Assembly (NCBI GenBank): GCA_900618795.1
Contig: UYJD01000015.1
Coordinates: 867,125 to 931,124, forward strand
Reading direction: 5' to 3'
Source of the DNA: Cyanodermella asteris
Taxonomy: Eukaryota; Ascomycota; Lecanoromycetes; Ostropales; Stictidaceae
Length of the DNA: 64,000 nucleotides
The notes below the pieces were generated by a model that saw only the letters and a program-made list of their open reading frames with translations, did no database searches and was not told the DNA's origin. Within the stretch, counting starts at the first letter, position 1. The number at the start of each line of letters is the position of its first letter. The translations under genes were made by a program, and so were the position numbers. This document shows, in pieces, positions 45,399 through 56,327 of the stretch.

Positions 45399-48300
45399 TC
45401 AAACTCCTCGAACGCCGTCGCTCATATCTTCGTTCACCAACATCTCCAGAACGATATATCCTCTATCCAGCTCCGGATGCATCATGCTGATCTTGATGGT
45501 TCCTCTGTTGATGCCCGCCTGCACGTGTACACCATTCGTGCTCGCACCGGAGCTCATTCCATCGTCCAGGAGTTTCACATCTCTTCCGGGTATCACCTGT
45601 CTCAGTCTCCCGTTCGTGGCATTCCGCACCTCCACAAAGCCTCTACTGTCATCAACGAGGACAAGATGTGTACCATGATACAAGGCCGCTTGACGAGCTT
45701 TGCCGACAAATTCCATAACGACAGCACGGCTGATTTCGCCGTGCTTGTCGACGTAGATGCCGACTTCTTGGAAGACAAGAAGGAATTCGCTATCTGTGAG
45801 TCTGAACATTCCCAATGGCAGCTGATCCTTAATCCGCAGCGCAATGCTTTGCACTTCAGGAGTGCGTAGTTCTGGAATGCTCAAAGGTACCTTCTTGTCG
45901 AGCGTCAATACCTCTATACCTTTCGAAGTCGCGATTCCGAGTGAGGAGGCAAAAAGATTGATGGCGTAAGTCTCAGTGGCAATGTAAAAGTCATCAAAGT
46001 CGCGAAAGAAGTCCGTTGTGCCCTTTTTGAGACCGAACCTGGACCTGTGCCACCCCGAACTCGATGAGCTGATCGTACTTGACTTGTGGTAGACTGGTTC
46101 AAGCACCTTGAATGTGCTACTGATACCGTCCTTTTTCTTGTAGAAGACTAACATGCGTTCCTTCATACGGCCAACTGCAAAAAAGCCCACATCTCTGCTG
46201 CCCGAAAGCTTTTGAGGGGTACGCTTGTGGTCGTCGGCCTTGGTGGGCGTGCCACCGTGTGCATCGCAGACAGCATCCAGATGGAATGCAATCAGACTCT
46301 TGTCTGCGATGATGAGTAATATTGAGAAATCTTCCAGTACCGCGATCTGTGTGACTTGTTGGGCATTGATTGCCTTGAACCAGCCGCGGGGGTTGTCCTT
46401 TTGTGTAATGAAGACACCAAAGTCAGTGCCGACAGCCAGCATAGGACGATCCGACAAGGCTGGCGTAAAAGCTGTTGCGCAATTCACAGGGCTACGACAT
46501 ATTGGTGCTGGCCTCGGCTCAGGTCTGCCATGCTCACGCTCTACCTCTCGCAACGCTCGGTCCAGTGGAGTGCCTGTGATGTGGGGAGGCATGACGCCTA
46601 TGTACTCGGTGTTGCTGTAAGCAAAACTGGTGTCTGCGAGCACACTAAGTTTGAACGGCTCGGCGTTCTGTGCAAACAGTGATGCTGCATGTCGTCTTTT
46701 TGCGAAGATGATTTTGTCAGCCCACTCTTGCCGCATCTGCGGGCTTGACGCGTATAGGATGTACGATTCAGATTTGCCAAGATGCTGAACCCGAAACGGG
46801 TAAAAAAGATTCTCGCTGTCGGTAGTATTGGTCGCGCCATGTATGGCAGGCCCCGGAGTCGTGGGGCTCGACTGAGTTCGGTTATTTGGCGGCATGCCAT
46901 TAGGCTGGGAGCCAGTAGTGGTCCGAGCCAGCCGCAGTTCTTGCCCGCCAGGCGTCGTGGGCTTTGACACGGCAGTAGTACCGAGCGGAACGATGCCCTT
47001 TACAGAATGCTTCATAACAGTACCGTCGTCCGCACTCTCAAGCACCAGAAGATCCATCGGAATTGGCTACATCATCGTCAGTATACATAAACTGAGATCG
47101 GTCGTGCTGCACTCACCAGTTTTGAGACGTCATAATACTCTGATCTAACGGTACCCGCAGAGTCTTTGGTCCTGGTCGGCTTGGCAAGCACCATATAATG
47201 GTCGAAGAGAATGGCATGAGTTTCAACCCAATTGATGTTATTATTGCCCCTGCGAGTCAAATCCCCACGATGTATAATTTCCCTGCCCAGGTGCATAAGG
47301 TTGAGCTTCACGTTCTCCATTCCAGGCCGGAGCTTGAGCCTCGTGGTAAGGTCGGCCATATCGGTCCGTCGAAGCATTTCAGCATATTTGCTATCGCATT
47401 CTTTCGTGATATCTGCGATCTCTTTAATGGCGATTTCGAGATTTGCCTTTTCTGTGCTCTCTGTCTTCATGGTCTTGTGCACTGTTCTCAAAAGTAGGCC
47501 ATATCTCTGCAATCTGGTGATCGGGGCTTTCAAATAGGTATTCCAATCCAGACGCTTGCTTCGCGGATGTTCACGCACGTGATCGAGAAACTGCTTGAAC
47601 AGAACATTCTGCTCTGCTTGTTGTCTCATCTTGAAGTTGGCATTGGGCAAGCCTGTGACGTACTCAATGTAAGCGTCCTTGGCCTTACGGATCCAGTTCC
47701 TGAAGATGTCGGAAAAGCCTACCACCCAAGGGCCTTGTTCCTGCTGTCGATACTTCAAGCGAGATAGTAGGTATTCCTCGTTGATTTTCTTCACTGCTGG
47801 AATTTTGTCAAAGACTTCGGCAATGAATTTTGATTGCTTGCCAGTAAGCGCGAGAATGTTTTTATCATTCTTCTCCAGACCATCGCGATACAGTACCAGT
47901 AGGACGTCCAGCTGATCAATGAAGAGGTCCTCTGATGTCACAATCTCATGCAAGATATTTTGCAATTCAATTTCCTTTTTATCGTGGCCCTCAACATCCT
48001 CAGCTTTGAGCTTGTAAAAGGTTGCCCAATCTTCGGCCTTTCGCTCTGGAGCCAACTGGTTCGCTCCGAGGTCAATTTTCTTGAGGGTACGCATACAGAG
48101 ACGGGAGTAACACCGACCCTGCATCGTGGTCGTGTGGACTCGGCTGGAATAGCATCCTGTGCCGGTCAACTGGTATATCACACCAGACATTCTCAAGGGG
48201 CTGAATTTGAGCCAATCTTCGTCGCGTACCAGCACAGCTTCCTGAACCATCTGCCGCACAAGATTCGCACTCAAGTACTCAGCGTCCACAATATTCATTG

Positions 48301-50548
48301 TGGGCACTTTGTGTGTGAAAAGCCCTACCAGAGCATCGACGATTGGTTGCTCTCTTAAGTCTGTTTCGCCATCAGTCATAGACTTGATCCAGGCAAGAAC
48401 ACCACTGATCGCCCAAGGTTCTGAGCATTCTGCATAGTCTTTGGAAGATAGTTTGCTAGGCGCAAATTTTCTCCGTTTGGGAATCGAAGGTAAGTCGATA
48501 TCTCCTGGACCAGGAAACACTTCTGCTGCCTTCGCTTGCATATCATAAAAGCTTGTCCTGTTTCCATGTCGTCGACGCCGTTCAGCATCGGTTATCGAGC
48601 GACCAGGTACTGCCAACGATGATGGGTGAACGGGACCACTCAATGAATTGGTTTTTCGCACATCCGCGAGAGCATCTGAGTCATAGCCTGCAGTATCAAA
48701 CCTGTCTTGTTGACTCAAGTGCCTCTGCGGTGTCAGGAAGTTGTCGCTGGCCGGCGTTGGGGGCAGAGGCCGGCCAGAGTCGGTCCTGCGAGGGTATCCA
48801 TTGTCGAACTTTGTGGGGCTCTGGGAGGTGCTTGATCTATGATCAACATAATCCACCAGAGTAGCCTCATCACCGTCGTCGAAGCTCATTCTGCGAGCCG
48901 CTGGTTCAGCCAAGCCACCAGTACCTCCAGTGTCCACCCGTGCGGTCATTTTCGGGGCCAGCAACTCCTCATCTTCTTTCGCAAGCATGTAATCACCCTG
49001 CGGAAATGAGATTGCGTCATTCGTGCCTCCTGGATTTATTGGGGACACACGCTGATCGAATGGCGGAGAATGTATTGGGCTTCCAACATGGCCAAATCCC
49101 GGGTGAAAGCCCTCTGACATGTCCATTGGATACATACCATCACTATCATCTTCGACATTCTGACCATATGAATGGGTCGGCATCACGGCTGTGTCCCTGG
49201 AGTCGATGCTTGCCACAGAAATGTGTCTGTTAGGTCGTACTTTGTCCTCATGATCAGCCAACTGCATCAAATGCACGCCTTGACTAGCTTCGAGATCGCT
49301 GTCTGAGCTGTAGTTACCCGCTAGTGGCCCTTGAGCTACTAAAGTACCGGACGTGTGGTTGTACCCGTGCTGACGATCAGAGGTAATGCCTAGCGAATCT
49401 GACGCAGAATGACCTCGCATTCCATTCGTCGACGACTGGCTAGCGGACTGTCGTGAAGGAACGGGACGTCGGGATATCGTGGGTGGCCTCCCAGTGAGAT
49501 GAGCTTCAATGTCCGCGGACAACGCATCTTGTTGCGCTCTTGCATCATCTCCATCGACTTGATCGTAATTCGACATGTCCATACCAGATGGCGTCGGCGG
49601 AAGGGGCCTTGACCCCGTCGAAGTGGCTGACGAGATAGCGTGCATCGATTGATGTGATGTGGCCTGGCTTGCAGGGAGAGAGGCGCCGGGAATCCTCGGC
49701 GCCCAGCTCGTATTACTATCTTGCGATTCAGTTGGACGATGAAAGTTGTCAGTTCCATTTTGAGGTATGGAAGGGAGCCTCCGGTGCTCAGGTGGTTGCG
49801 GGGCTGGGCCGGATAGCGAATTCGATGTATAGGGCTGATAAGCGCCAACATTATAATCATGCGTCGGTGGAGCTGGAGGCGCTGGAGGGGTATAGCTATT
49901 GTAGGTAGCTGGCGGAGACTGCACTCCATAAGGCAGATAAGAATCATTTGCGGCGGGCGTAGATATAGCACCTCGGCGATCAGCTTGTGGCCTTGGGTAC
50001 GGACTGGAAGTCTGGTGCGCTAGCTCTGGAGGTTTTGGCGGAAGAGGGGGAGTTTGGGCGTGGGAGTACGACGACAAGGGCGGAGACTGGTAGGGCTGAT
50101 AGACTGTGCCTTGCTGCGAGGAAGGACTTGTACTTGAGTAGGCAGCTGGATTGTAAGGAATATGCGCCGCCGCATAATTCCCAGATGGCATCGCTATCCT
50201 CAGACTCGAGACTGTCGGCGTTGCCGACTGGCCAGGTACTGCATAGTTGGCAGGGTTGTAGCCTTCGGTCTGAATGGGTGGTGGTGGTGGAGGAACACCA
50301 CCCATGGCTGGACTGTATTGTGTCCCATAACCTTGAGACCTCAAGTCTGGAGTTTGAGTAGCGTTCTGATTCTGACTGTAGGCTTGGTATGCTTGTTGGC
50401 CGTTTGGCGGAACTCCTAAATTTGAATCGTCCCCATAATCAAAGCTCGACCTCCTCTCCTGCTGTGGATATTGGTGCTGTGTCTGGTATGCATGGTATTG
50501 CTGGCCGTAAGCCCCATATTGTCCCCCATCCCGTCGCGACGAGTGCAT
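45399..50548 (-). CDS. ROM2: Rho1 guanine-nucleotide exchange factor, Rom2-type (DEP-DH-PH-CNH)
   Basis: Two exons on the minus strand, 50548-47117 and 47066-45399, encode 1699 residues. The 50-bp intron (gtgagt donor, tag acceptor) restores YYDVSKL-PIPMDLLVLES inside the PH domain. The first ~690 residues are low-complexity, beginning with a Gln/Tyr-rich stretch. Then come a DEP domain (about 690-765, AISGVLAWIKSM), the conserved LTGTGCYSSRVH segment, a DH/RhoGEF domain (about 855-1045, with APITRLQRYGLLLRTV), a split PH domain and a C-terminal citron homology (CNH) domain. This order is diagnostic of Rom1/Rom2 and S. pombe Rgf1-3, which activate Rho1 at the membrane to drive beta-1,3-glucan synthesis and the cell-wall-integrity MAP kinase pathway. 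Confidence 0.93.
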
Positions 50549-51473
50549 CTTGAGGAGTTTGTGAGAATCCTAGCTCTTGCGTCAATGCGAAGTCTTTTTT
50601 GTGTATCGACTAGGCTCACTATTGCCCCATTCACATCAGTCGATAATGACTCGTTCTGCGGTCAGGCTGGCGATCGCGATTCTGACGAGTCAACGTGCTG
50701 AGACTAGCGTGAAGTTGCAGCATCCAGGGCAATTCACAGGTTTGCAGGAAGATCTATTATCGGCACGGACTCATCGTATCGTGGACGCTGCGTCGTCTAG
50801 GCCAGTAATAAGCGTATGGCGGAGGGATCGCCTACAAGAGTCTCGATGTCGGGCTGGTGGCTTATACTCGCTCGGCACAGAGGGGCGTGGGTGACGATGC
50901 CGGCAGGCCGACAGACTGTCGCCAACGACGCTAAACTTTGATTTGCGAATAGTGTCGCGGATGTTTCTTGATGGAGGGTTACTGGCAAGCGTTCGGAAAG
51001 CGAAAGTGCTTGCGCTAGAGTCGCCAACAGCCATCGGCCCATCTGATCGCGAGGCATCTTCAAGCCGATCAGCTACGACGGTGCCGTATCATCACGTGAT
51101 GTGCTCTGAACCGCTGCCACACTATCTTTGCGATGCTTTGCTGCGACAATGTGAAGGCCATAGCGCTCTGACGCGTGTGACTATGAATGTTCCATCAATT
51201 CTAGCTAGTCCCTTGTCATGCAATGTGCATCCTTGGGCATCCCGTAGCCCCAGGTTCTCTTACCCAAAACAGCGAGCACGTGTGATTTTGTGCTTCTTGC
51301 GATTTGACTCCACATACCCTCGACAGACTTTAACATGCATGCACACAATATTTGATCGTGATTTCTCTGGCGATTGACACGCCATTTACTCATTGCTTGG
51401 TCCAGTCCTTTCAGCACCGACCTGCAAGCCCGCAATAGAATTATTCATCTACTACTAGCATACGGGACGAAAG
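50549..51473. other. Divergent promoter region, ROM2 and amine oxidase
   Basis: 925 bp lie between two divergent start codons. Short frames only; no gene was seen. Confidence 0.6.
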
Positions 51474-53260
51474 ATGGAGAACAAAGCTCACTCAAGCAAG
51501 ACGTATGCCGTTGATGGTGCTGTCTCACGAATGCAAGCAGACCTCGATGCAGTTCTAAGTGGCCGGCAGTTCCAGGATGATCCTGCACATCCGCGGCTAC
51601 ATTTACAGGAGAATTCTCAGCCCTTGCATGTAGGCATCATCGGTGCTGGATTGGCAGGTTTGAAATGTGCAGAAACATTGATCCGCCACGGTGTAAAAAC
51701 GACGGTTCTGGAAGCACGAGACAAAATAGGTGGGCGCGTGAGTGCACACTATAAATGAGCCCTTTTGGGCTACCTCGGGCTTGCTGCTACATGCTAACAT
51801 GCTCGTAGGCAATCCAGACATCCCTCGATGGACGTCTGATAGACCCGTATGATGTGCCTCATTAAACAGCGATATCATATTGACCATGCCAGGGGCCCGA
51901 ACTGGGTGCATGGCACGCTCACCAACCCGATTGTGAAGCTCGCCAGAGAGACCGGCACAGATCTGGTCGCCCTCGAGGACGATCCCAACATGTTTGACGA
52001 GGACGGTAAACCGATCGATGCAGAACTTATCCAACAATTATCGGATCTAATTTGGAGCATCATTTCTGACGCCTTCCGGCTAAGCAATGCGGAGTGCGCA
52101 ACGCTCGATCCAAAGCTCAGCCTCAAAGACTTCTTCAAGATACAGCTAAAGGAACGTGATTTGGACGAAAAGTCACAGAGCCTTCTCATACAGATGGCTG
52201 AGATGTGGGGATCGTTTATAGGAGATCCGTGGGAGAAGCAGAGCCTCAAGTACTACTGGCTTGAAGAATGCTTGGATGGAGGTGAGACGACATGATGAGG
52301 ACATCCTCTCGAGTTAGTGAGCTGACCTGGACTACAGATAATCTCTACGCTTTAGATACACACCGACGAATCATTGACTATGTAGCGGCGCCATCGATGA
52401 AAAGCTCCGACATCCGATTCTCCACGCCTGTGAGGCGGATTGAGTATCAGAGCGAGGACAAGGTCAAAGTGCACACACCGACAGGCACAATTGAATTCGA
52501 CGACATCGTTGTGACAGTACCGCTTGGTTGTCTGAAAAAGGATCAGCCTCACTTCGATCCACCCCTTCCAGCCAAACTTCAAGATGCGATGCGACAAACC
52601 ACGTTCAGCACTCTAGAGAAAGTATATATCGTGTTCTCGGAGCCATTCTGGGACAATAGAGCTCAAGCTCAAGAGAACGAAACCCAAAAGGATTACCCGT
52701 CATTCACACATTTCATCTGCCCCAAATACTCTACCACAAACCCCAAAGCTTGGACACTTGAAATGCAATCACTTTCCTCACCAGCCCTCTACAAGGACGC
52801 GGCTCAGCCAACGCTCCTCTTCAGCGTCTACGGGCCTTGCGCCGCATACATCACCAGCCTCATTTCTGGCCTTGATAGGAGCAATCCAGAGTACCAGTCC
52901 CGACTAGATGAATTCTTCAGACCGTACTATAGCCTTCTACCCAACTTTGATCCACAGTCGTCAATTTGCCAGCCGAAAACCTACCTTGCGACGGAATGGG
53001 CCAACGATCCGTGGTGTGGGGGCTCGTACACGAACTTTCAGAGGTGTGAAGAAGAGATCATGGGCCTGGATGAAGCGCTTTGTGTGATGAGGAGGGGGAT
53101 CCCTGAAAGTGGTGTGTGGCTTGCGGGCGAACACTGTGCGCCGTACGTTGCAACGGGGACTTTGACGGGAGCCTATTGGAGCGGAGAGGTCGTCGCGAAG
53201 AGAATATTGAAGGCATATGGCAAGCTAGATGACGATGCTTGGAGGAGCGAGGACACTTGA
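51474..53260 (+). CDS. FAD-dependent amine oxidase (polyamine oxidase/LSD1-like fold)
   Basis: Four exons, 51474-51737, 51809-51846, 51893-52281 and 52338-53260, encode 537 residues. Exon 2 is only 38 bp and is needed to read GGR-AIQTSLDGRLIDP-GPNWVHGT in frame. The FAD-binding Rossmann motif VGIIGAGLAGLKCAETL is at residues 53-69, with VLEARDKIGGR after it. The C-terminal FAD motif is GVWLAGEHCAPYVATGTLTG. Conserved GPNWVHGT and the WCGGSYTNF segment fit flavin amine oxidases of the Fms1/spermine oxidase type, which oxidise polyamines to an aminoaldehyde and H2O2. No SWIRM or HMG domain is present, so it is not a full histone demethylase. The exact amine substrate is not predictable. Confidence 0.9.
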
Positions 53261-53790
53261 TCTTCGCAAATACAGCAAGCATGAACGAAGCATGTGTCGG
53301 AGGTTGTTTGATATTGAAGCTGATAGAGAGAGTCACACGTTCGTTCCTCGCAAATTCTCTAACTTTGATTTACTCAGGGCGGACAACAACATCGCCCAAA
53401 CCGTGGCGCCTGGTCGAGCTCTTGGAACGTTGCCGGCTGTCGCATTATTCGGTCGACTGCTGAGGTAATCACATCCTTTTCGCCGCATTCGGACTAGCTC
53501 GCAATGGTCAATGTGAAGATGCAATCGATAAAGCTATGTACTCACAGAAACAACCTTGGCTCCGTCAGAATCGAGGTGTCACGTGCGCCCGACTCTGGCT
53601 CGTGGAACTGCTGTAATTCACTCCAAACAGTCTGAGAAGTGGGCAAGACTTGCGTGTCCAAGACTTGCGTGTCTCCGCCTCGGAAAGTTGTAACCGAGAT
53701 GGTGTTTCGCTGCCATATGTATGCTCCTTTGTGCTGTCGGTGTACGTTTCTATAATACTGCAGCACCGGAACGACATCTAAATACCGATA
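53261..53790. other. Intergenic region, amine oxidase to PCI protein
   Basis: A 14-bp direct duplication (aagacttgcgtgtc) lies at about 53645-53673. Otherwise a plain promoter region. Confidence 0.6.
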
Positions 53791-55482
53791 ATGGCGACAC
53801 CGACATTGAAGAAGTTCTTGAGCCAGATAAACGATATCGTCGGAGCCGGCAATGGAGGAAAGCTGAGGGAATATTTGGTCTTGGAGCCCCCATTTGCCCA
53901 GGCGTATCAGGAAATCATTACAGAGCTTAAACAGTCCTACTCGGATGCCAAAGAGTCTGGCCAGGCTGGCACCGTGAAGCGGCTTGAACAGCTCGTGCAA
54001 AGCCAGGTACCGCTCGACGACACAGCGACAGGCGAGCCTAGGTCAAGCGCGAGTTTCACGGCTTTCATCGCGTTGTATCTCATCTTCATCCGAGACGCCG
54101 CGGATCAGGATGTTGCAACGATATTTGAGAGCCTTCGGGACGTGCTCAGGTGAGCCGGCCCGTTTCCTGAACATAATCGAAAGCTCCAACTAATATCGGC
54201 CAGATCGCTTTCATCCGTCCTCGGCAACAATACCGTGGGCCCGTTGATGTACGAGACGGCGATTTTCTACTGCCAAACGCTCGTCAGATTTACCCGAAAT
54301 CTTTTGACTGCACCACATCTGACGGCAACATTGGTTGCGGAATGGAATGCCCGAGTCGAGGAGCCCGTCTCCCTAGCCAGCCTGGCCGTTGGGAGCATCA
54401 GGCCAATTTTTGAGAAGTGCGCGCCGTTCCCTCCCACGAAAACAAATACGGGCCTCGATGATCAAGGGCGGCCAGCCGGTGCCCGAGCAGGTACATACAC
54501 GATTGCCAATCTCTGTTTCCCGCTCTGTCTGAAGACTGGTCGAATGGAGGTACTGGAAGGCATCATACAGCAGATCGACGGCAAAGGCTTATCACTGTAT
54601 CATTATCCGAGGGCCCAGAGAGTGACATATCTATACTATCTTGGCCGATTCTGGTTCTCCTACAACCACTTCGTCCGCGCCTCGGTGGTACTCAACGAAG
54701 CTTACATGCACACTCCGTCCCGGTTTCAGAGCCAACGCACCCAGATCCTGACATATCTCCTGGCAAGCAACATCATATTAGGCCGTTTGCCGTCACAACA
54801 ACTCTTGCAGCGACCGGAGGCCGCATCTATGGCGACATACTTTACTCGACTGTGTAATGCGATCCGCACAGGCAACTTGCCGCGCTTTCGCAGTGTGCTC
54901 GATGTCGGCAGCCGAGATACATTAGACGCCAAGGCTGCACGCTTCTTCTTCAAGCGCAAAATACTTTATCAACTTCAGAATCGGTGCCAAGTCCTGGTCG
55001 AAAGGTCTCTTTTCCGGCGCATCTTCCTGCTAGCCGGCTTCCACGGCGATACAACCACGAAACAAGCTCCGAATTTCGACCTGACAATCGCTCGAGACAT
55101 CATTGTGGCGCTAGAGAAGCGAGCAGCTCTACTGTCGCCTGCCGCAGAATACACATTGTCAGATGCCATGGACCCGGATTTCGACGATTCCGAAGACCTC
55201 TACTACGAGTATGGATTTGAGGAGGAGGACGCGGACGCGGCTGCCAATGATGAAGAGGAAGACGGACAGAGGCCGTCGCTGGCTGAAGTTGAAGGGGCTG
55301 CGGCGAGCCTGATCTATCAGGACCTTATTCACGGAAATATAAGCCATAGGTTGGCTAAAGTGATCATCACGGGTGCGAAAGGGAAGAATCCGATGGAAGT
55401 CGGGTTTCCGAAAGTCTGCAATGTCACGAATCGAGGTGATGATGGTAAAGACATACCAGGATGGAAAAGAAGCGACATTTGA
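53791..55482 (+). CDS. PCI-domain protein of the Thp1/PCID2/Csn12 group
   Basis: Two exons, 53791-54149 and 54204-55482, encode 545 residues. The 54-bp intron has gtgagc, a ctaata branch and a cag acceptor and joins DVLR-SLSSVLG. The middle carries the group's hallmark order: RAQRVTYLYYLGRFWF, then SQRTQILTYLLASNIILGRLP, then a winged-helix PCI end with LIHGNISH. Human PCID2 and yeast Thp1 bind Sac3 and Dss1 in TREX-2, coupling transcription to mRNA export; the sister protein Csn12 works with the COP9 signalosome. The N-terminus (TLKKFLSQINDIVGAGNG) resembles PCID2 more than Csn12, so Thp1/PCID2 is preferred. An acidic loop (EEEDADAAANDEEEDG) interrupts the PCI region. Confidence 0.85.
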
Positions 55483-55632
55483 ACCTGTTCAAGACCTGGA
55501 CAGAAATGATACGACCCAAGGCGCGTGGTCAAAATTCATGGCGTCTTGCACGTCGAGCATACCCAAATCCTTTTCATTTGACTTCATTGCTGAGGTCTTC
55601 GTCTACTTGAGTACCTACTGAGATCGATGTTG

Positions 55633-56016
55633 CTACTCCTGTCCACTGCACGGGTAGGGCTGGGGAGGGTAGTCACGATCGATTGCCGCTTTCCCTACCC
55701 GTGGGCGTAAGAACTCGCGGTGAACGCCGGTGGTGAACGGTAGAGATGGAGATGTATAATGGCAGCTGCTCTCGTCCTCGTTGCTAGCCGTAAGCCCGGT
55801 GATTTGCCTGACATTCTCCAGCTGTCTCAAGGTTTGATCAAGCGCATTGAACGCCCAGCGGAGTGCCTGCAAGCTCCGACCGCCCGGCGGCCCGAGCGCA
55901 AAGTCGCAGCCGCTGCCGCAGCTTTTGCTCGACCCAGCCGCAGAGAAAGACAGAAAGCTCTCGAATGTCGTCGGTGTTAGCGCCGAAATCTCAACACAAG
56001 CCTTTTTGCCCGCCAT
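55633..56016 (-). CDS. Doubtful hypothetical protein divergent from HSP90
   Basis: 127 codons start at an ATG (MAGKKACVEISALTPTTF..). The first 75 codons have GC-rich third positions and an amphipathic helix (LRWAFNALDQTLRQLENVRQ), as in real coding sequence. The last part (from TGLTASNED) is less convincing and may be intron. The opposite strand is also open over part of it. No known domain. Confidence 0.3.
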   Translation of the reverse strand: MAGKKACVEISALTPTTFESFLSFSAAGSSKSCGSGCDFALGPPGGRSLQALRWAFNALDQTLRQLENVRQITGLTASNEDESSCHYTSPSLPFTTGVHREFLRPRVGKAAIDRDYPPQPYPCSGQE

Positions 56017-56170
56017 AAGAGCAAACTTCCCAGGCACAACCTGGCCTTGCTCTTTTCCTCTTCACCTTGACCTCAATCCTCACCTGTGATACCCCCAATA
56101 GCGTCGTGTTCTTGATTTGAACTACCCGCTCATACCCCCTGACCACTGACACTTGCGAAACACCCCAATC

Positions 56171-56304
56171 GTGAGTGCTCCCCTAGCTACTGGAAGCTTC
56201 CAGCTAGCTCGCCCAGCCTTGAGCTTGCCTATATCTTTTACCACCATTTCCACCTCACTCGCACCTCAATCCAAGACGCTGTACAGCTGCTAACAACACC
56301 TCAG
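56171..56304 (+). other. Probable 5' UTR intron of HSP90
   Basis: A consensus donor gtgagt at 56171, a branch site gctaac at 56289-56294 and a cag acceptor ending at 56304 outline a 134-bp intron ending 23 bp before the start codon. It needs transcript confirmation. Confidence 0.5.
56191..56202. promoter_or_regulatory. Heat-shock-element-like palindrome
   Basis: TGGAAGCTTCCA is a perfect 12-bp palindrome containing GAA-nn-TTC, two inverted units of the Hsf1 site. It lies about 126 bp before the HSP90 ATG and, if the 5' UTR intron is real, inside it. Only two units are clear where three are usual. Confidence 0.4.
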
Positions 56305-56327
56305 CTCACACGCCACACACCGCCATC

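Larger units (their letters stand above)
55483..56327. other. Upstream region and 5' leader of HSP90
   Basis: The right half is a pyrimidine-rich fungal promoter and leader. A probable 5' UTR intron spans 56171-56304 (see separate entry). The left part holds a minus-strand frame listed separately as a doubtful gene. Confidence 0.6.

Noticed and set aside
53542-54000. 152-codon minus-strand frame
   Set aside because: It overlaps the first exon of the PCI-domain gene, which has conserved sequence and good splice sites.
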